This document shows positions 1 through 7,531 of a DNA stretch of 64,000 nucleotides, in pieces (the first letter of the stretch is position 1; every line of letters begins with the position of its first letter). This DNA comes from Sphingobium jiangsuense. GTDB lineage: Bacteria; Pseudomonadota; Alphaproteobacteria; Sphingomonadales; Sphingomonadaceae. The stretch covers positions 1-64,000 of the forward strand of contig NZ_JACIDT010000009.1 in assembly GCF_014196495.1 (NCBI RefSeq). Direction: 5' to 3'. The notes under the pieces were generated by a model. The model saw only the letters and a program-made list of their open reading frames with translations, did not search any database and was not told the DNA's origin. A program made the position numbers and the translations under genes.

Positions 1-574
1 AATCGATGGGATCTGAATACGGCGGCAATGGAGCCGGAAGCCTCACGGGAAAGGATACACAGAATGTGTTCTTGACAACCGTTTCCTCATACAAGTCGAT
101 CTTCCAGTTCACCCAGCCGGGCGCGTCCCAATGCCCGCCGAAATCGGGCAGCTCATAATCCGGCTCCAGCCCTTCGGGATCGTGCCACATCCAGATCGTG
201 CCCGCGCGCTCGACCACCGGGAAGGTCTTGAGCTTCGCCGCCCTGGGGATGAAGTCGGAATAGGGGATATGGTCGCACTGCCCGTCCGGCCCGTAGCGCC
301 AGCCGTGGAACGGGCAGCGGATCGATTCCCCCTGCACCTGCTCGCCGTCGCGCACGATATAGGAGGTGGTGTTCTTCGCCAGATGCGCGCCCATGTGCGG
401 GCAATAGGCCTCCACCACATAGGCCTGCCCGCTTTCCCCGCGATACATCACCAGATCCTGGCCGAAATAGCGGATCGCCCTGGGGGTGGAGGTCGCCTCG
501 CCGCTTTCGCCGATCATGAACCAGCCGCGCGGAAAATCAAACTCACCCAGACGATAATCCGAAGACCTAGCCAT
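1..574 (-). CDS. kshA: Rieske oxygenase, 3-ketosteroid 9alpha-hydroxylase oxygenase subunit-like (3' end missing)
   Basis: N-terminal 191 codons of a Rieske non-heme iron oxygenase, running off the left edge. The Rieske [2Fe-2S] ligands are visible: C58-P-H60-M-G and C87-P-F-H90-G-W. KshA with a reductase (KshB) hydroxylates C9 of androsta-diene-dione-type steroids, which opens ring B; the steroid context favours this over other Rieske oxygenases. The ATG is at 572-574 and the gene diverges from the SDR at 781. After about codon 160 (positions below about 97) the sequence turns less GC-rich, and the E/D-N-x-x-D-x-A-H-F helix of the catalytic iron domain expected there is not seen. Either this is a diverged subfamily or the gene is interrupted. 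Family assignment is good; substrate is inferred. Confidence 0.75.
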   Translation of the reverse strand, partial: MARSSDYRLGEFDFPRGWFMIGESGEATSTPRAIRYFGQDLVMYRGESGQAYVVEAYCPHMGAHLAKNTTSYIVRDGEQVQGESIRCPFHGWRYGPDGQCDHIPYSDFIPRAAKLKTFPVVERAGTIWMWHDPEGLEPDYELPDFGGHWDAPGWVNWKIDLYEETVVKNTFCVSFPVRLPAPLPPYSDPID

Positions 575-780
575 GTTCCATCCTCTCGTCATGCCCGGCA
601 GCGCTGTCGCATCCTCTAGCATGGATGGACGGGCAGTGCCATAGGGGCAGCCATTAGCCGCATCATAAAACGCGCTTCATTTTACGCAAATAAATATGAT
701 TTTTGCAAGTTCCTTGTTTATTGCGTTTATAAATGGCAAAAAATTCCGCGCAAAGGGAAGAACGGGACAAGGAGGACAGG
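575..780. promoter_or_regulatory. Divergent promoter region with TACGCA element
   Basis: AT-rich gap between the kshA-like gene and the SDR at 781. It holds TACGCAAATAAATATGAT at 683-700, followed at 721 by TTGCGTTTATAA, a loose inverted counterpart. The first element matches others at 2546-2567 and 9719-9740, and CGCAAATAAAyATGAT recurs at 35912-35927. A strong ribosome binding site, AAGGAGG, lies at 769-775. The regulator is unknown. Confidence 0.45.
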
Positions 781-1569
781 GTGCTGCTGAAGGACAAGGT
801 GATACTCGTCAGCGGGGTCGGACCCGGCATGGGGCAGGCGCTCGCCCGAATCGCCGCGCGCGAAGGCGCCAGCGTGGTGCTGGGCGCGCGCAACGAGACC
901 TTTCTGGCGCAGGTGCGGGACGAGATCGTCGGCGAAGGCGGCAAGGCGATCGCCTGCCCCTGCGACATATCGGATGCCGCCCAATGCGAGGCGATGGCGC
1001 ACGCCGCCGCCGACGCCTTCGGGGGACGCATCCACGGGCTGGTGAACAGCGCCTATCATCATGGCGACTGGACGTTCGTGGAGAACAGCGACCCTGTGGA
1101 TTTCGCGCGGGCGTTCGACGTCAACTGCCTCGGCGCACTGCGGCTGACGCAGGCCTGCATCCCCTATCTGCGCGACGGCGGCGCGGTGGTGAACATATCC
1201 ACCATGGCGACGGTGCGGCCCTTCGGCACGCCGCACGGCATGGAAATGGGCTATGCGGTCGCCAAGGCCGGACTCAACACGCTGGGCAAATATATGGCGG
1301 CGGATCTGGGCCGTCACGGCATCCGCGTCAACACCTGCCGCATGGGGTGGATCCACGGCGCGCCGGTGGAGGGGCATATCCAGTCGCAGGTCGATGCCGG
1401 GCTCGACCGCGACGAGGTGGTGCGGGCGATCACCGCCGACATCCCGATCGGCATCATCCCGCCGGAGGACGACTGCGCCCGCGCCGTGCTGATGCTGCTG
1501 TCCGATTACAGCCGCGTGGTGAGCGGGGCGACGCTGGACATAAACGGCGGCCACTGGATGACCCCCTAG
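781..1569 (+). CDS. SDR family oxidoreductase
   Basis: 262-aa classical-type SDR. The GTG at 781 is preferred over an upstream in-frame ATG at 733 because AAGGAGG sits 5 nt before it. The nucleotide-binding loop reads SGVGPGMG near the N-terminus, and Y-A-V-A-K supplies the catalytic Tyr/Lys. The usual N-N-A-G is replaced by N-S-A-Y, so it is a divergent member. It ends with a normal D-I-N-G-G strand. First gene to the right of the divergent promoter shared with the kshA-like gene, so a role in oxidising or reducing a steroid hydroxyl or keto group is likely. The position acted on cannot be read from sequence. Confidence 0.8.
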   Translation: MLLKDKVILVSGVGPGMGQALARIAAREGASVVLGARNETFLAQVRDEIVGEGGKAIACPCDISDAAQCEAMAHAAADAFGGRIHGLVNSAYHHGDWTFVENSDPVDFARAFDVNCLGALRLTQACIPYLRDGGAVVNISTMATVRPFGTPHGMEMGYAVAKAGLNTLGKYMAADLGRHGIRVNTCRMGWIHGAPVEGHIQSQVDAGLDRDEVVRAITADIPIGIIPPEDDCARAVLMLLSDYSRVVSGATLDINGGHWMTP

Positions 1570-1710
1570 GGTGGGTCGAGGTTCCGCTCATGCGGGCCTG
1601 CGAAGCGCGCTCTTCTGCGCTTCGGTGCTCACGGACCTTAAGTCCGCTGCGCTCCGATGCTCGAAGAGCACGCCTCTCGGCTCCACCTGAACGAAACCTC
1701 GACCCACCCT
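1568..1710. repeat. Long imperfect stem with perfect 16-bp terminal inverted repeats
   Basis: AGGGTGGGTCGAGGTT at 1568-1583 is the exact reverse complement of 1695-1710. Inside lie further hairpins: CGAAGCGC...GCGCTTCG, CGGACCTTAAGTCCG and GTGCTC...GAGCAC. It fills the gap between two convergent SDR genes and overlaps the stop codon of the first. It could act as a bidirectional terminator or be a small repetitive palindromic element. Confidence 0.6.
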
Positions 1711-1719
1711 ACGCCTTTT

Positions 1720-2499
1720 TCAGACCCCCGGCGCGCCGGGCATGCCGGTGTAATAATGGCCGGTCAGCATGCCGCCATCGACCGCGATTTCCGCGCCGGC
1801 GAGGTAGGAGGCCTCGTCGCTCGCCAGGAACAGCGTGGCGCGCGCGACCTCTTCCGGGCCGCCCACGCGTTGCAGCGGAATGTTGCCGAAGCGCTCGTTC
1901 ACCTTTTCACGCGCCGCGCCTTCATAATTGGTCATTACCGTATCCACGCCGCCGGGGTGGACCGAATTGACGCGGATGCCGCGATGCCCCAGTTCCAGCG
2001 CGGCGACGCGCGTCAGCCCGCGCACGCCCCATTTGCTGGAGGAATAGGCGGCGAGGCCGTTGGCGCCCTTCATCCCGTCGACGGACGAGATGTTGACGAT
2101 CGACCCCTTGCCCCGCGCGATCATCCCCGGCGCCACCGCCTTGATGCCGAGGAACTCGCCGGTCAGGTTGACGTCCAGCACGCGCCGATATTCTTCAAGC
2201 GAGGTGTCGAGCAGCGTGCGGAACAGCAGGATGCCCGCATTGTTCACCAATATGTCGACCGGGCCGAGATCGGCCTCGACCGCGCCGACGACCGCCGCCC
2301 AATCCGCCTCGCTCGACACGTCGTGGCGATAGAAGCGCGCGGCCTCGCCCAGCTCCGCCGCCAGCGCCGCGCCCGCATCCTCCAGCAGGTCGGTGATCGC
2401 GACCTTCGCGCCTTCCGCCGCGAACAGGCGGCTGGTCGCCGCCCCCATGCCGCGCGCGCCGCCCGTGATGATCGCCACCTTGCCCTTCAGCCTGTCCAT
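1720..2499 (-). CDS. 3alpha/20beta-hydroxysteroid dehydrogenase-like SDR
   Basis: 259-aa classical SDR closely patterned on the Streptomyces 3alpha,20beta-hydroxysteroid dehydrogenase. It has T-G-G-A-R-G-M-G at about residues 12-19, N-N-A-G-I, the active-site serine in N-I-S-S, Y-S-S-S-K-W-G-V-R-G-L, and R-V-N-S-V-H-P-G. It would interconvert a steroid hydroxyl and ketone with NAD(H). Starts with ATG at 2497-2499 and shares an AT-rich divergent promoter with the relic SDR and sulfotransferase at 2637-4047. The hydroxysteroid assignment rests on motif resemblance plus context; regiospecificity (3alpha, 17beta or 20beta) is open. Confidence 0.8.
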   Translation of the reverse strand: MDRLKGKVAIITGGARGMGAATSRLFAAEGAKVAITDLLEDAGAALAAELGEAARFYRHDVSSEADWAAVVGAVEADLGPVDILVNNAGILLFRTLLDTSLEEYRRVLDVNLTGEFLGIKAVAPGMIARGKGSIVNISSVDGMKGANGLAAYSSSKWGVRGLTRVAALELGHRGIRVNSVHPGGVDTVMTNYEGAAREKVNERFGNIPLQRVGGPEEVARATLFLASDEASYLAGAEIAVDGGMLTGHYYTGMPGAPGV

Positions 2500-2636
2500 A
2501 TAGTCTCTTCCCGATGAATTGAATGCAGATTTTTTCCGATATAAGTACGCATTTATAGCATATAAATTATCTTATTGCCTTTTATGCGTAGTTATATGAG
2601 ATATGAGGCATAGGCAATCGAAAAGGGAAAGAGCGG
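2500..2636. promoter_or_regulatory. Divergent promoter with TACGCA and TGCGTAG elements
   Basis: AT-rich island holding TACGCATTTATAGCATATAAAT (2546-2567) and TATGCGTAGTTATAT (2583-2597). The first is nearly the element at 9719-9740; the second shares TGCGTAG-nn-ATAT with 5972 and 18319. The two lie in inverted orientation about 30 bp apart, as in an operator bound by a dimer. Confidence 0.5.
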
Positions 2637-2837
2637 ATGCGTTTTGCGGGCAAATGCGCGGTCGTCACCGGCGCGGCTTCGGGCATCGGCCTCGCGGTCG
2701 CGCGACGGCTCGCCGCCGAGGGCGCGCTGCTGGTGCTGGGCGACCGCAACGAGGACGGCGTGCGCGAGGCCGCGCTGTGCGATCCCGAGGACATTGCCGC
2801 CGCCTTCGCCGTGGACGGCGGCCAGACCGCGGGCTGA
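2637..2837 (+). pseudogene. SDR relic with internal deletion
   Basis: 66-codon open frame. It begins like a complete SDR (T-G-A-A-S-G-I-G dinucleotide loop, then G-D-R-N acidic strand end), jumps near residue 46 into a C-P-E-D-type segment, and ends with the SDR C-terminal signature V-D-G-G-Q-T-A-G. The middle of the fold, including N-N-A-G, catalytic Ser, Tyr and Lys, is absent. In-frame internal deletion of a normal ~250-residue SDR explains this best. It keeps a usable start (AAGGGAAAGAG before ATG 2637) and lies 37 nt before the sulfotransferase, so it may now serve only as a translated leader. It cannot be an active SDR. Confidence 0.75.
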
Positions 2838-2874
2838 CCGCCCGCATCCCCAATCGCACCGGAGGAATTCGAAG

Positions 2875-4047
2875 ATGACGACCGCGACCGCCCAGCCCCT
2901 GCTTCTCGACCGCGAAGCGCTGCTCCATCAGGCGCGCGAGCGGGCGGGCCTGGAGGATTTCGGCGACCTGTGGTTCCTCGAACCGATGGATCGCCTGCTG
3001 GAGGAGTCCAATCGCGAGGGGCGGCTGACCGCGGCGGGCCATGCCGCGCAGACGGATAGCATCGTCCGGGGCCTCGTCAACCGGCTGCGCATGGTCGAGG
3101 ATATCAAACGCCATCCCGAAATCCTCGAAGAGAGGGTGGACGTCGCGGGCATTATCCTCGGCCTGCCGCGCACCGGCAGCACCATCTTCCAGCGCCTGCT
3201 CGCCAGCGCGCCGGGGATGACCGGTCTGCGCTGGTACGAGGCGCAGAATTTCGCGCCCTTTCCCGGCGAGCGGCGCGGCGACCCGGCGGAGCGGCGCGCT
3301 CACGCCCGGCGGACGATCGACGGCTGGCTGGCCCTCGCGCCCGAACTCGCGTCCATCCATCCGCTCGACCCCGACGCGCCGGATGAGGAGGTGATCGTGC
3401 TGGGGCAGATGTTCGTCAGCACCATGGTCGAGGCGATGAACTTCGTGCCGGGCTTCGCGCGCTGGCTCAACGATTATGACCAGAGCCGGGGGCATGAGGA
3501 TCTCAAGACCATCCTGCGCTACCTGCAATGGCAGGATCCGTCGCGGCGGGGGCGGAAATGGATCCTCAAGAGCCCGTCCAACCTGCCCTATGCCGAGGTC
3601 GCGGCCAACGCCTTTCCCGACGCGCTGCTGATCATGACGCATCGCGACCCGGTGCAGACGGTGCCCTCTTACGTCTCGATGCAGGCCGCGCTCTACAAGC
3701 TGAGCGCGAGCGTGGACGACCGGGAGGTGGGCGGCTTCTGGTTCCCCCGGCTGGTCGACTGGATGCACAGGTTCGAGGCCGCGCGTGCGCGGATCGGCGA
3801 GGATCGCTTCATCGACATCGACTATCGCGAGGTCGGCCGAGCGCCGCTGGCGCAGGCGGAGCGGGTGCTGGCGCGCTTCGGCATTCCGGTCGATGGCGCG
3901 GTGGAGGAGGTGCTGAAGGAATTTCTCGCCGGCAACAAGCGCGAGCAGCGCCCGATGCACGACTATTCGCCGGAGCGCTTCGGCCTGAGCGAGGAAGCGA
4001 TCCGCCGCGACTTCGCCACCTATCGCGCGCGTTATATCAGGGAATGA
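2875..4047 (+). CDS. Sulfotransferase family protein
   Basis: 390-aa protein of the bacterial sulfotransferase family (Sulfotransfer_3 type). The 5'-phosphosulfate loop G-L-P-R-T-G-S-T is at residues 96-103, and H-R-D-P-V-Q-T-V-P-S downstream is the 3'-phosphate-binding segment. Such proteins move a sulfuryl group from PAPS to an alcohol, and genes of this family often accompany steroid genes in actinobacteria and sphingomonads, where their substrates are mostly untested. GGAGGA precedes the ATG at 2875. Transcribed with the SDR relic from the 2500-2636 promoter. Whether it modifies a steroid, a sterol-like lipid or something else is not visible. Confidence 0.8.
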   Translation: MTTATAQPLLLDREALLHQARERAGLEDFGDLWFLEPMDRLLEESNREGRLTAAGHAAQTDSIVRGLVNRLRMVEDIKRHPEILEERVDVAGIILGLPRTGSTIFQRLLASAPGMTGLRWYEAQNFAPFPGERRGDPAERRAHARRTIDGWLALAPELASIHPLDPDAPDEEVIVLGQMFVSTMVEAMNFVPGFARWLNDYDQSRGHEDLKTILRYLQWQDPSRRGRKWILKSPSNLPYAEVAANAFPDALLIMTHRDPVQTVPSYVSMQAALYKLSASVDDREVGGFWFPRLVDWMHRFEAARARIGEDRFIDIDYREVGRAPLAQAERVLARFGIPVDGAVEEVLKEFLAGNKREQRPMHDYSPERFGLSEEAIRRDFATYRARYIRE

Positions 4048-4087
4048 GGGGGACGCTTCAGGGACCCGTGTGGCGCCATCAATCCTC

Positions 4088-4194
4088 CCTCCCCTTCAGG
4101 GGAGGGGACCGAGGGGTGGGGTATATGCCGCTGGGCGCGAATGCCGATTTCCAGGGCGAGACCCCACCCCAACCCCTCCCCTGAAGGGGAGGGG
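4088..4194. repeat. Inverted repeat rich in CCCCTCCCC / GGGGAGGGG
   Basis: Left arm at about 4088-4122 and right arm at about 4161-4194 are near-complementary, each with a nested palindrome CCCCTTCAGGGG / CCCCTGAAGGGG. It lies between the convergent sulfotransferase and kstD genes, where it can act as a bidirectional terminator. Palindromes of this style are common intergenic elements in sphingomonads (general knowledge, not checked here). Confidence 0.6.
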
Positions 4195-4214
4195 CTTGAT
4201 GTCGCATACTTCCC

Positions 4215-5906
4215 TCAGCCATTCCCGCCCGTCATCTCCCGCGCCGCGATATAGCCGAAGGTCATCGCCGGGCCGATCGTCACCCCAGCGCCGGGGTAGC
4301 TTTCCCCCATAGCCGAAGCCGCATTGTTGCCGACCGCATAGAGGCCGGGAAGCACGTTGCCTGCATCGTCCAGCACCTGCGCCCGCGCATTGGTGCGCAG
4401 GCCGCCATTGGTGCCGATATCGCCCGGATAGATCGGCATCGCGTAGAAAGGCCCCTCGGTCAGCGGGCGCAGGCAGGGGTTGGGGCCGTGGCGCGGGTCG
4501 CCGTACATCTTGTCATAGGCCGCCTCGCCGCGATGGAAATCCGGGTCCTCGCCCCGCACCGCATGATCGTTGAAGCGCGCCACCGTGGCGACGAGGCGGG
4601 CGGGATCGACGCCGATGCGCTCCGCCAGTTCGCCGATCGTGCGCCCTTTCCTCACTATGCCGCGCACCGCGCGCCGGTGCAGCGCGTCGGGGATCAACGG
4701 ATAGAGCGGCCCCATCGGGAACTGGCGGCGATAGCGACGGTCGAAGATCATCCAGCTGGGGCTGGCGTCCCCCTCCGCCTGCTGGCGCCGGGCCATTTGC
4801 TGGCCGACGATATGGTAGGAGGCCGCCTCGTTCAAATAGCGCTCTCCCCCGCCGTTGACCATGATGCAGCCGGGCAGCGCGCGCTCGATCGTGCACAGCC
4901 GCCCGCGATCCTCGCCGGGCACGTGAAAGACCGGCGCGGCCCAGGCGGACTGCATGTTCATCACGCCCGCGCCGATCGCCTGCCCCGCCCGGATGCTGTC
5001 GCCGGTGTTGCTGGTGACGCCGCCCGAACAGGGCGCACTCGGATAGAGCGGCGCATGCGCGTCGCGCATCGCCTGATTCTTGTCGAAGCCCCCGGCGGCG
5101 AGCACCACGCCCTTGCGCGCGCCGATGCGGCAGGGGCGGCCGTCCTTTTCCACCACCGCGCCGACGACCCGGCCATCCTCCCGCACCAGTTCCCGCAGCG
5201 GCGCGTTCAGCCAGAGCGGCACCTGCGCCTCGTTGAGCGCCATGCGCAACCCGCCGGTCAGCGCATTGCCCAGCGTCAGCCTCCGGTCCTTGCGCGAGGT
5301 GAAGCGGAACGGCCAGTCGAACCAGTAGCGCGCCATGTTGACGGCCAGGCTCTTCATCCAGCCCTTCGAGCGGTAAAGCAACTGATAGGTTTCGGTGAAA
5401 TGCCAGTTGAGATAGCCGAACAGGCTCGCCGCCGGGGACGGGAAGCGCTGGGTGCGGATGTCCGCGCCCAGCGGCCTGCCGTCGAGCGGCAGCGGCAGGT
5501 GGGTGCGGAAGCCCTGCGCCGACCCGCCGGGATTTTCCGCGTGATAATCGGGATAGGGAAAGGCCATGTAGCTGACCGGCGTGTTCGCCATCAGCCAGCG
5601 CAGCATCGGCGCGGCATTGTCGACATAGGCGCGGATATTCTCGTCCGGCACATTGTCCGCCGACAGCGCGCGCAAATAGGTGAAGGCGGCGTCCAGATCG
5701 TCCTCGAACCCGGCGGCTTTCGCCACGTCGCTGCCCGGTATCCATATGCCCGCGCCCGATGTGGCGGAGGTGCCTCCCCACAAGTCCGCCTTTTCCACGA
5801 TCAGCACATCGGCCCGGTTGCGCGCGGCCACCAGCGCGGAAAGCATGCCGCCCGCGCCCGACCCCACCACGAGGATATCGACTTCCTTGTCCCACTTGTC
5901 GCCCAT
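4215..5906 (-). CDS. kstD: 3-ketosteroid delta1-dehydrogenase
   Basis: 563-aa FAD-dependent dehydrogenase of the fumarate reductase/KstD family. The FAD loop V-V-G-S-G-A-G-G lies at about residues 14-21, followed by E-K and G-G-T-S-A-T-S-G. Near the C-terminus Y537-P-G-A-G541, then V-T-I-G-P-A-M-T-F-G-Y, matches the KstD segment whose Tyr and Gly bind the 3-keto group (Tyr487 and Gly491 in the rhodococcal enzyme). It removes the 1alpha and 2beta hydrogens to make the 1,4-dien-3-one, the step paired with 9alpha-hydroxylation to break ring B. A close homologue acting on another ring position is possible, but the motif favours delta1. Shares a divergent promoter with the SDR at 6021 that carries the TGCGTAG dyad. 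Confidence 0.85.
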   Translation of the reverse strand: MGDKWDKEVDILVVGSGAGGMLSALVAARNRADVLIVEKADLWGGTSATSGAGIWIPGSDVAKAAGFEDDLDAAFTYLRALSADNVPDENIRAYVDNAAPMLRWLMANTPVSYMAFPYPDYHAENPGGSAQGFRTHLPLPLDGRPLGADIRTQRFPSPAASLFGYLNWHFTETYQLLYRSKGWMKSLAVNMARYWFDWPFRFTSRKDRRLTLGNALTGGLRMALNEAQVPLWLNAPLRELVREDGRVVGAVVEKDGRPCRIGARKGVVLAAGGFDKNQAMRDAHAPLYPSAPCSGGVTSNTGDSIRAGQAIGAGVMNMQSAWAAPVFHVPGEDRGRLCTIERALPGCIMVNGGGERYLNEAASYHIVGQQMARRQQAEGDASPSWMIFDRRYRRQFPMGPLYPLIPDALHRRAVRGIVRKGRTIGELAERIGVDPARLVATVARFNDHAVRGEDPDFHRGEAAYDKMYGDPRHGPNPCLRPLTEGPFYAMPIYPGDIGTNGGLRTNARAQVLDDAGNVLPGLYAVGNNAASAMGESYPGAGVTIGPAMTFGYIAAREMTGGNG

Positions 5907-6020
5907 GCTGATCCGCCGCCTCGTATAAATTAACGCATATTGCGATATATATTGCGCTTAAGTCAACTTCTTGCGTAGCATATAATCAATTATTCTACGA
6001 TTAATCGCAAAGGATGGGAA
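5907..6020. promoter_or_regulatory. kstD divergent promoter with TGCGTAG...TACG dyad
   Basis: AT-rich 114-bp gap. TGCGTAGCATATAATCAATTATTCTACGA (5972-6000) nearly duplicates 18151-18180 in the tesA2/tesB promoter: ATATAATCA, then A or G, then TTATT is common to both, and inverted TGCGTAG/CTACGA ends flank it. A second cluster, TAACGCATATTGCGATATATATTGCG, lies at 5931-5956. This is the best candidate operator of a shared regulator. Confidence 0.6.
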
Positions 6021-6782
6021 ATGGCCGAGCTGAGGGGAAAGACCGCGCTGATCACCGGGGCCGGGCAAGGGGTCGGCAAGGGCATCGCGCTGGCGCTGGC
6101 GAGCGAGGGGGTGAATCTGGCGTTGGCGGGCCGCACGCTCGAAAAGGTCGAACGGACCGCGCAGCTGGCCGAAGGGCGCGGCGTGCGCGCGCTGGCGCTG
6201 GCCTGCAATGTCCGCGCCGCCGACGATCTGGAGGACGTTGCGGAAATCACCGCGCGGGAATTCGGCGGCATCGACATCCTCGTCAACAATGCGCAGGAGG
6301 TGCCGCTGGGCCTGCTCGATGAGGTGAGCGACGAGGCCTTCCTCGCCGGGTTCGAATCCGGGCCGCTCGCCACCTTCCGGCTGATGAAGCTGGTGCGTCC
6401 GCATATGGCGGCGCGCGGCGGCGGCACGATCGTCAACCTCGCTTCCTCGGCGGGGATACGCTGGGACATGGCGACCTATGGCTGTTACGGCGCGGTCAAG
6501 CAGGCGACGCGCGCGCTCACCCGCGCCGCCGCGTCGGAATGGGGGCGGGAGAATATCCGCGTGCTGGCCATCGCGCCACATGCGGAATCGCCGGGCCTCA
6601 AATGGTGGATCGAGAACAACCCGGAGGAGGCGGATGCCTTTTTCCGCACCATCCCGCTGGGCCGCATCGGGCGGCTGGAGGAGGATATCGGCCGCGCCGT
6701 CGTCGCGCTGTGCGGATCGGACCTGAGCTACCTGACCGGCGCGACGATCCCGCTCGACGGCGGGCAGGCGAATTTCGACTGA
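6021..6782 (+). CDS. SDR family oxidoreductase
   Basis: 253-aa classical SDR with T-G-A-G-Q-G-V-G near residue 12, D-I-L-V-N-N-A-Q (the usual Gly is Gln), an N-L-A-S-S serine strand, and Y-G-A-V-K as the catalytic Tyr/Lys. It ends with I-P-L-D-G-G. AAAGGA precedes the ATG at 6021; an ATG 7 nt upstream is out of frame. First gene of a two-gene unit with the EthD protein 13 nt downstream, driven from the dyad-bearing promoter shared with kstD. Likely oxidises or reduces a steroid intermediate; the substrate position is unknown. Confidence 0.8.
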   Translation: MAELRGKTALITGAGQGVGKGIALALASEGVNLALAGRTLEKVERTAQLAEGRGVRALALACNVRAADDLEDVAEITAREFGGIDILVNNAQEVPLGLLDEVSDEAFLAGFESGPLATFRLMKLVRPHMAARGGGTIVNLASSAGIRWDMATYGCYGAVKQATRALTRAAASEWGRENIRVLAIAPHAESPGLKWWIENNPEEADAFFRTIPLGRIGRLEEDIGRAVVALCGSDLSYLTGATIPLDGGQANFD

Positions 6783-6795
6783 GGAGGAGCGGGCA

Positions 6796-7509
6796 ATGGA
6801 AAAGCTGGTCTATGCGCTTTGGGCGCCGGAGGGCGAGAGCCGCGCCGATTTCGGCGTGCGCCTCGTCGCGCAGTTGCCGGCTGCATTGAAGGCGGCGGGC
6901 GCGCGCGGCATCCGCCTCAACGTCCGCGACGCGGCGGTGGATGCGGCGGCGGGTCTCGTCCAGCACTGGCAGGCTCCGCAACAGGATGCGGTCGCGCAAT
7001 TCTGGCTGCCGTCCGCCAATGCGCATTTCCGCGGGCCGGTCGACGCGCTCTTTACCGATCTGGGCGGACGGTTCGCGGCATGGCTGGTCGCGGAATCGAC
7101 GATCCTCCCCAATCGCGACCACCCGCCCCGGCGCGGCGAGCGCACATGGGGCTGGTCGCAGGCGAGCTTCCTCTCCTTCCGTCCGGACCTGCCTTGGGAC
7201 GAAGCCGTCGCCCATTGGCACGGCCATCACACGAAAGTCGCGATCGAGACGCAGCGCAATTTCGAATATGTGCAGAATATCGTCGTGCGCGCGCTGACGC
7301 CGGACGCGCCGGATTATGACGCCTTCGTCGAGGAATGCTTCCCGGCCGGGGCGATGACCGACCCGCATGTCTTTTTCGACGCGGTGGGGGACGAGGCGAA
7401 GTTCGCCGCCAATCTGGGCCGGATGATGGAAAGCTGCACCGCCTTCCTCGACATGGGGCGGATCGACATCATCCCGACCAGCCAGTTCGATTTCGCCTGT
7501 CTCGGCTAG
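6796..7509 (+). CDS. EthD domain-containing protein
   Basis: 237-aa protein. The C-terminal half carries an EthD-like ferredoxin fold region: F-R-P-D-L-P-W-D-E-A, then H-W-H-G-H-H near residue 139 and the hydrophobic strand after Y-V-Q-N. EthD folds are small dimeric alpha/beta barrels seen with cytochrome P450 systems (ETBE degradation) and in polyketide cyclases or dehydratases. The N-terminal half has a weaker second barrel, so it may be a tandem-barrel protein. GGAGGAG precedes the ATG. Co-transcribed with the SDR 13 nt upstream. No P450 gene lies in the window, so its job here is unknown. Confidence 0.65.
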   Translation: MEKLVYALWAPEGESRADFGVRLVAQLPAALKAAGARGIRLNVRDAAVDAAAGLVQHWQAPQQDAVAQFWLPSANAHFRGPVDALFTDLGGRFAAWLVAESTILPNRDHPPRRGERTWGWSQASFLSFRPDLPWDEAVAHWHGHHTKVAIETQRNFEYVQNIVVRALTPDAPDYDAFVEECFPAGAMTDPHVFFDAVGDEAKFAANLGRMMESCTAFLDMGRIDIIPTSQFDFACLG

Positions 7510-7531
7510 ACCCGCGCCGCCGCCCGCCCGG

